A stretch of DNA of 64,000 nucleotides, from contig NZ_JACESV010000007.1 of the NCBI RefSeq assembly GCF_013911645.1, positions 1-64,000 of the forward strand. Reading direction: 5' to 3'. Within the stretch, counting starts at the first letter, position 1. Each line of letters opens with the position of its first letter. Shown here piece by piece: positions 60,300 through 64,000 of this stretch. The DNA comes from Allomuricauda sp. GTDB taxonomy: Bacteria > Bacteroidota > Bacteroidia > Flavobacteriales > Flavobacteriaceae. The translations under genes were made by a program, and so were the position numbers. A model generated the notes under the pieces. The model was not told the origin of the DNA. It saw only the letters and a list, made by a program, of their open reading frames with translations, and made no database searches.

Positions 60300-61601
60300 T
60301 TATGCTGGTTCACCGAACAAATCGTAGTCCGAAGCGTCCGTGATTTTGATGTTGACAAAGTCACCGATTTTCACGTAATGTTTGGTCGCATCAATAAGCA
60401 CTTCGTTATCTACATCGGGAGAATCAAACTCAGTACGTCCCACAAAATGATTCCCTTCTTTTCTATCGATAATACAACGGAAGGTTTCCCCGATTTTCTC
60501 CTGGTTGAGTTCCCAAGAAATTTGGGACTGGATTTCCATGATAATATTGGCGCGCTCTTGTTTCACCTCTTCGGGAACATCGTCTTCCAAATTGTAGGCA
60601 TGGGTATTCTCCTCATGACTGTACGTGAAACAGCCCAAACGTTCAAAGCGCATTTCTTGGACCCATTGTTTCAAGGTCTCAAAGTCTTCCTCTGTTTCTC
60701 CTGGGTAGCCAACGATCAATGTGGTTCTAATGGCCATTTCGGGAACGGCTTCCCTAAAATCTTGCAACAACTTCGTCGTTTTGGCCTGGGTAGTACCGCG
60801 TCGCATACTTTTAAGTATGGAGTCGGCTATATGTTGAAGTGGAATATCAATATAATTACAGATTTTGGGCTCGTTGCGCATCACCTCCAAAACATCCATT
60901 GGAAATCCTGTTGGAAATGCGTAGTGCAAACGAATCCATTCAATGCCGTCTACTCTGGCCAAGGCTTGGAGCAGCTCGGCCAAATTTCTTTTCTTATAAA
61001 GGTCAAGACCGTAGTAAGTAAGGTCTTGGGCAATCAGAATCAGTTCTTTGACCCCATTGGCCGCCAACTTTTCAGCCTCGGCCACCAAATCTTCAATAGG
61101 TGTGCTCCTGTGCTTGCCTCTCATTAATGGAATCGCACAGAACGAGCAAGGCCGATCACAACCTTCGGCAATTTTAAGATAGGCATAGTTTTTAGGTGTA
61201 GTGGTCAAACGCTCACCAATCAACTCGTGCTTGTAATCGGCACCAAGCGCTTTCAACAAATTGGGAAGGTCACTAGTCCCAAAATACTCATCCACATTGG
61301 GAATTTCTTTCTCCAAATCTGGTTTATAGCGCTCGCTCAAGCAACCGGTCACAAAAACTTTGTCCACATCTCCGGACTCTTTCTTTTGAACATACTCCAA
61401 AATGGTATTGACGCTTTCCTCCTTTGCATTGGCAATAAATCCGCAGGTGTTGATCACCACCACATTGCCTTCTTCTTCGTGAGCCACCTCTTTATTGTTG
61501 GCACGCAATTGTCCCATCAACACTTCGGAATCGTAGACATTTTTGCTACAACCCAAGGTCACCACATTGATTTTGTTCTTTTTAAGCGATTTTGTGCGCA
61601 T
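60300..61601 (-). CDS. rimO: Ribosomal protein S12 methylthiotransferase
   Basis: INVVTLGCSKNVYDSEVLMGQL; radical SAM CDRPCSFCAIPLMRGKHRS; C-terminal TRAM. Confidence 0.95.
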   Translation of the reverse strand: MRTKSLKKNKINVVTLGCSKNVYDSEVLMGQLRANNKEVAHEEEGNVVVINTCGFIANAKEESVNTILEYVQKKESGDVDKVFVTGCLSERYKPDLEKEIPNVDEYFGTSDLPNLLKALGADYKHELIGERLTTTPKNYAYLKIAEGCDRPCSFCAIPLMRGKHRSTPIEDLVAEAEKLAANGVKELILIAQDLTYYGLDLYKKRNLAELLQALARVDGIEWIRLHYAFPTGFPMDVLEVMRNEPKICNYIDIPLQHIADSILKSMRRGTTQAKTTKLLQDFREAVPEMAIRTTLIVGYPGETEEDFETLKQWVQEMRFERLGCFTYSHEENTHAYNLEDDVPEEVKQERANIIMEIQSQISWELNQEKIGETFRCIIDRKEGNHFVGRTEFDSPDVDNEVLIDATKHYVKIGDFVNIKITDASDYDLFGEPA

Positions 61602-61716
61602 AGTTCCTTAAAATGGAGTGCAAAAATACAATAACACAAAGCATTACAATCACTTTAGTGTATAATTTTAGTAAAGGAACACGTATCGAAATTAGATGAA
61701 AGCCATACCTAGACAC

Positions 61717-63381
61717 TTAATCCTGATACCCTTCCGGGATTTTTCGGGCCTTGGTCAGATTCTCAAAAGCTTTTCCCATCCGCAATAAATGGGCTTCTGA
61801 AAAAGGTTTCCCGATAAAGGTCAAGCTTTCCGGCTCGCCATCGGCTTTGTAACCCATCGGGATGGTCAAGGCGGGGTATTCGGCCACAGCGGCGTAACCC
61901 GCGTGGTAATTGTTGATGCTCAACACGGCATCAAGCTGCTTTTCTTCCATGATATTGAAAAAGGCCCTACCCGATTCCCTCAAATCTTGCTTTATTTTTT
62001 CGAATTGTTCTGCCGTGGTCGAATCGGCCAAAATACCATCAAAACGTGCTTGCCCGTAGGGTATTCTAACCAAAGAATCTTGATTGTTGAATGTAACCAC
62101 ATCTTCTACCGATGCTACTCTTACAGCGTCCCTATCTTTCACCTCAGCGTTTAAATAAGCAGGTAAATCCTCTTTCATATCCAAATTCAACAGCGTAGTG
62201 AAACCTTCCAAAGGAATACTTTCTGCTTCAAATGCAACTATTTGAGCACCAGCTTCTCGCAAAGCTTCCACATTGGCAGCATAAATGGAGTCCCCCTCCA
62301 TTAAGTTTGTCATCACCCCAAGACGAATTTCATTGAGGGGCTCTGGATTCATCCAAGCGGATAAAATACCCGGTTCCGCAGTCACTGATTTGTAGTCTGC
62401 TTCATCTTTCCCCAACATGGCATCCAACAGAATGGCATTGTCCGTCACATTTTTAGTCATGGGACCTGGGGTGTCCAAGGTACTCGATATAGGCACAATC
62501 CCTGTTCGACTCAATAAGCCAATGGTCGGTTTTAATCCCACTACAGAATTCTGACTGGATGGGGAAAGTATGCTTCCTGAAGTCTCGGTTCCAACTGCAC
62601 CCACGGCATAGTTGGCCGCTGTAGAAGTTCCACTGCCCGCGCTGGAACCACCCGTATCAAAAATCCTTCTTCCGTAGGGATTTAAGGTCTGTCCGCCTAT
62701 GGCGCTCTGGCCATTGGGACATACACTACAAATAAAGTTAGCCCACTCACTTAGGTTTACCTTACCTAAAATTAATGCTCCCTTTGACTTTAGACGTTCC
62801 ACGATAAAAGCATCATCGGTCTGGTTTTCTTTGAGAACAATGGCACCTGCTGTGGTTTTCATTTCGGAGGTTCCTATATTATCCTTCAATAAAATGGGCA
62901 TTCCATAAATAAGATGATGGATCTCCTTGCTCTCATCCAGTTGACGGGCTTCTTCAAGCACCTTTGGATTCAATGCAATTATGGTGTTTAAGGTGGTTTT
63001 GTTCGGCAACTCGTATTTATAAATTCGATGTAGGTAGAACAATACCAAATCTTCGTAGGTGAAAGTTCCATCATCAATATGGTTTTGAATGGTTGGGATA
63101 TCCTGTTCCAAAACCAAAGGTTTCATTTTTTCGTATTGCGCTTCGGTGAACTGGGATACTTCGTCATACAGAGGAAGAAACACTTCGTTCTTATCCAAGA
63201 CCTTGCTCTGGATGAATTTATAGCGCATCCTCTTGTTCTCGTGATCTGCATTGGCAGCAACCTCAGCGGAATCGTTATAGGGTGTCCAGAGAACAATATC
63301 CTCCTTGGGTTCAGCATTTTTATCTTTACAAGAAATGAATCCTCCGATGAGTAGAAAAGCACATAGAAAATATCTGAACAT
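61717..63381 (-). CDS. Amidase family lipoprotein
   Basis: MFRYFLCAFLLIGGFISCKDK lipobox; MPILLKDNIGT; GGSSAGSGTSTAANYAVGAVGTETSGSILSPSS. Confidence 0.93.
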   Translation of the reverse strand: MFRYFLCAFLLIGGFISCKDKNAEPKEDIVLWTPYNDSAEVAANADHENKRMRYKFIQSKVLDKNEVFLPLYDEVSQFTEAQYEKMKPLVLEQDIPTIQNHIDDGTFTYEDLVLFYLHRIYKYELPNKTTLNTIIALNPKVLEEARQLDESKEIHHLIYGMPILLKDNIGTSEMKTTAGAIVLKENQTDDAFIVERLKSKGALILGKVNLSEWANFICSVCPNGQSAIGGQTLNPYGRRIFDTGGSSAGSGTSTAANYAVGAVGTETSGSILSPSSQNSVVGLKPTIGLLSRTGIVPISSTLDTPGPMTKNVTDNAILLDAMLGKDEADYKSVTAEPGILSAWMNPEPLNEIRLGVMTNLMEGDSIYAANVEALREAGAQIVAFEAESIPLEGFTTLLNLDMKEDLPAYLNAEVKDRDAVRVASVEDVVTFNNQDSLVRIPYGQARFDGILADSTTAEQFEKIKQDLRESGRAFFNIMEEKQLDAVLSINNYHAGYAAVAEYPALTIPMGYKADGEPESLTFIGKPFSEAHLLRMGKAFENLTKARKIPEGYQD

Positions 63382-63385
63382 GATA

Positions 63386-64000
63386 TTATATTTTGAAGAA
63401 TGAATCGACAAATTCATATTTATTGAACACTTGAAGATCTTCGATACCCTCACCTACACCAATATATTTTACGGGGATCTGGAATTGGTCGGAAATTCCG
63501 ATGACAACCCCACCTTTTGCTGTTCCGTCCAACTTGGTTACGGCCAAACTGGTTACTTCGGTGGCCTTGGTAAATTGTTTGGCCTGTTCAAATGCGTTCT
63601 GTCCCGTAGATCCGTCTAGCACCAAAAGCACCTCGTGAGGCGCGTCGGGGACTACTTTTTGCATTACGCGCTTCACTTTGGAAAGCTCGTTCATTAGATT
63701 GACCTTGTTGTGCAGACGCCCTGCGGTATCCACCAAAACCACATCGGCGTTTTCTGCTACGGCGGAATTTAGGGTGTCAAAGGCAACGGAAGCGGGGTCA
63801 CTCCCCATTTTTTGTTTGATGATGGGCACATCCACCCGTTTTGCCCAAACTTCCAATTGGTCTATGGCGGCGGCACGGAAGGTATCAGCAGCACCCAGCA
63901 CCACTTTTAGCCCTTTTGCCTTAAACTTATGGGCCAATTTCCCGATAGTGGTTGTTTTTCCCACACCATTTACGCCGACCACCATAATCACGTATGGTTT
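63386..64000 (-). CDS. ftsY: Signal recognition particle receptor FtsY, partial at window edge
   Basis: VIMVVGVNGVGKTTTIGKLAHKFKAKG, LGAADTFRAAAIDQLEVW, VDTAGRLHNKVNLMNEL, TKLDGTAKGG. Confidence 0.95.
   Translation of the reverse strand, partial: KPYVIMVVGVNGVGKTTTIGKLAHKFKAKGLKVVLGAADTFRAAAIDQLEVWAKRVDVPIIKQKMGSDPASVAFDTLNSAVAENADVVLVDTAGRLHNKVNLMNELSKVKRVMQKVVPDAPHEVLLVLDGSTGQNAFEQAKQFTKATEVTSLAVTKLDGTAKGGVVIGISDQFQIPVKYIGVGEGIEDLQVFNKYEFVDSFFKI

Overview
Window from a Bacteroidota/Flavobacteriia chromosome (inferred from SusC/SusD pairs, PorP/SprF, a T9SS type B C-terminal domain and TANNTTTG-like promoter text). The central content is what looks like a complete inositol acquisition and catabolism locus. 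A minus-strand iol operon (class II aldolase, iolB, iolC, iolD, Na+/solute symporter, iolA/mmsA, iolE, iolG) lies next to a LacI-type regulator. Beside it is a second operon: SusC, SusD, a BspA/DUF285-repeat surface lipoprotein, a PI-PLC-like lipoprotein and an alpha/beta esterase. Divergent from that SusC is a secreted two-domain PLC/GDPD-like + alkaline phosphatase fusion. Three near-identical inverted repeats, (A/G)TGCAAAGGTTTGCA(T/C), occur upstream of the iol operon, upstream of susC and upstream of the fusion gene. This suggests one LacI regulon that scavenges phosphatidylinositol or other phospho-inositol compounds. A second locus further on (ECF sigma, FecR, STN-SusC, SusD, alkaline phosphatase, paralogous PLC/GDPD-AP fusion) looks like a separately regulated organophosphate scavenging system. 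The PI-PLC-like protein appears to carry a ~290-aa beta-rich insertion between its two catalytic-histidine motifs. The rest is a ParDE toxin-antitoxin pair with a nearby ParE scar, deoC/deoD, MscS, tRNA-Leu(GAG), an AGCS symporter, a carotenoid cluster with a CarH/LitR-like regulator, a TlpA tandem pair in which one copy has lost CxxC, and housekeeping genes (aconitase, MoxR, SurA-like PPIases, rimO, amidase, ftsY). No rRNA, CRISPR array or intact IS element was seen. All family calls are from reading the translations; no database search was run.
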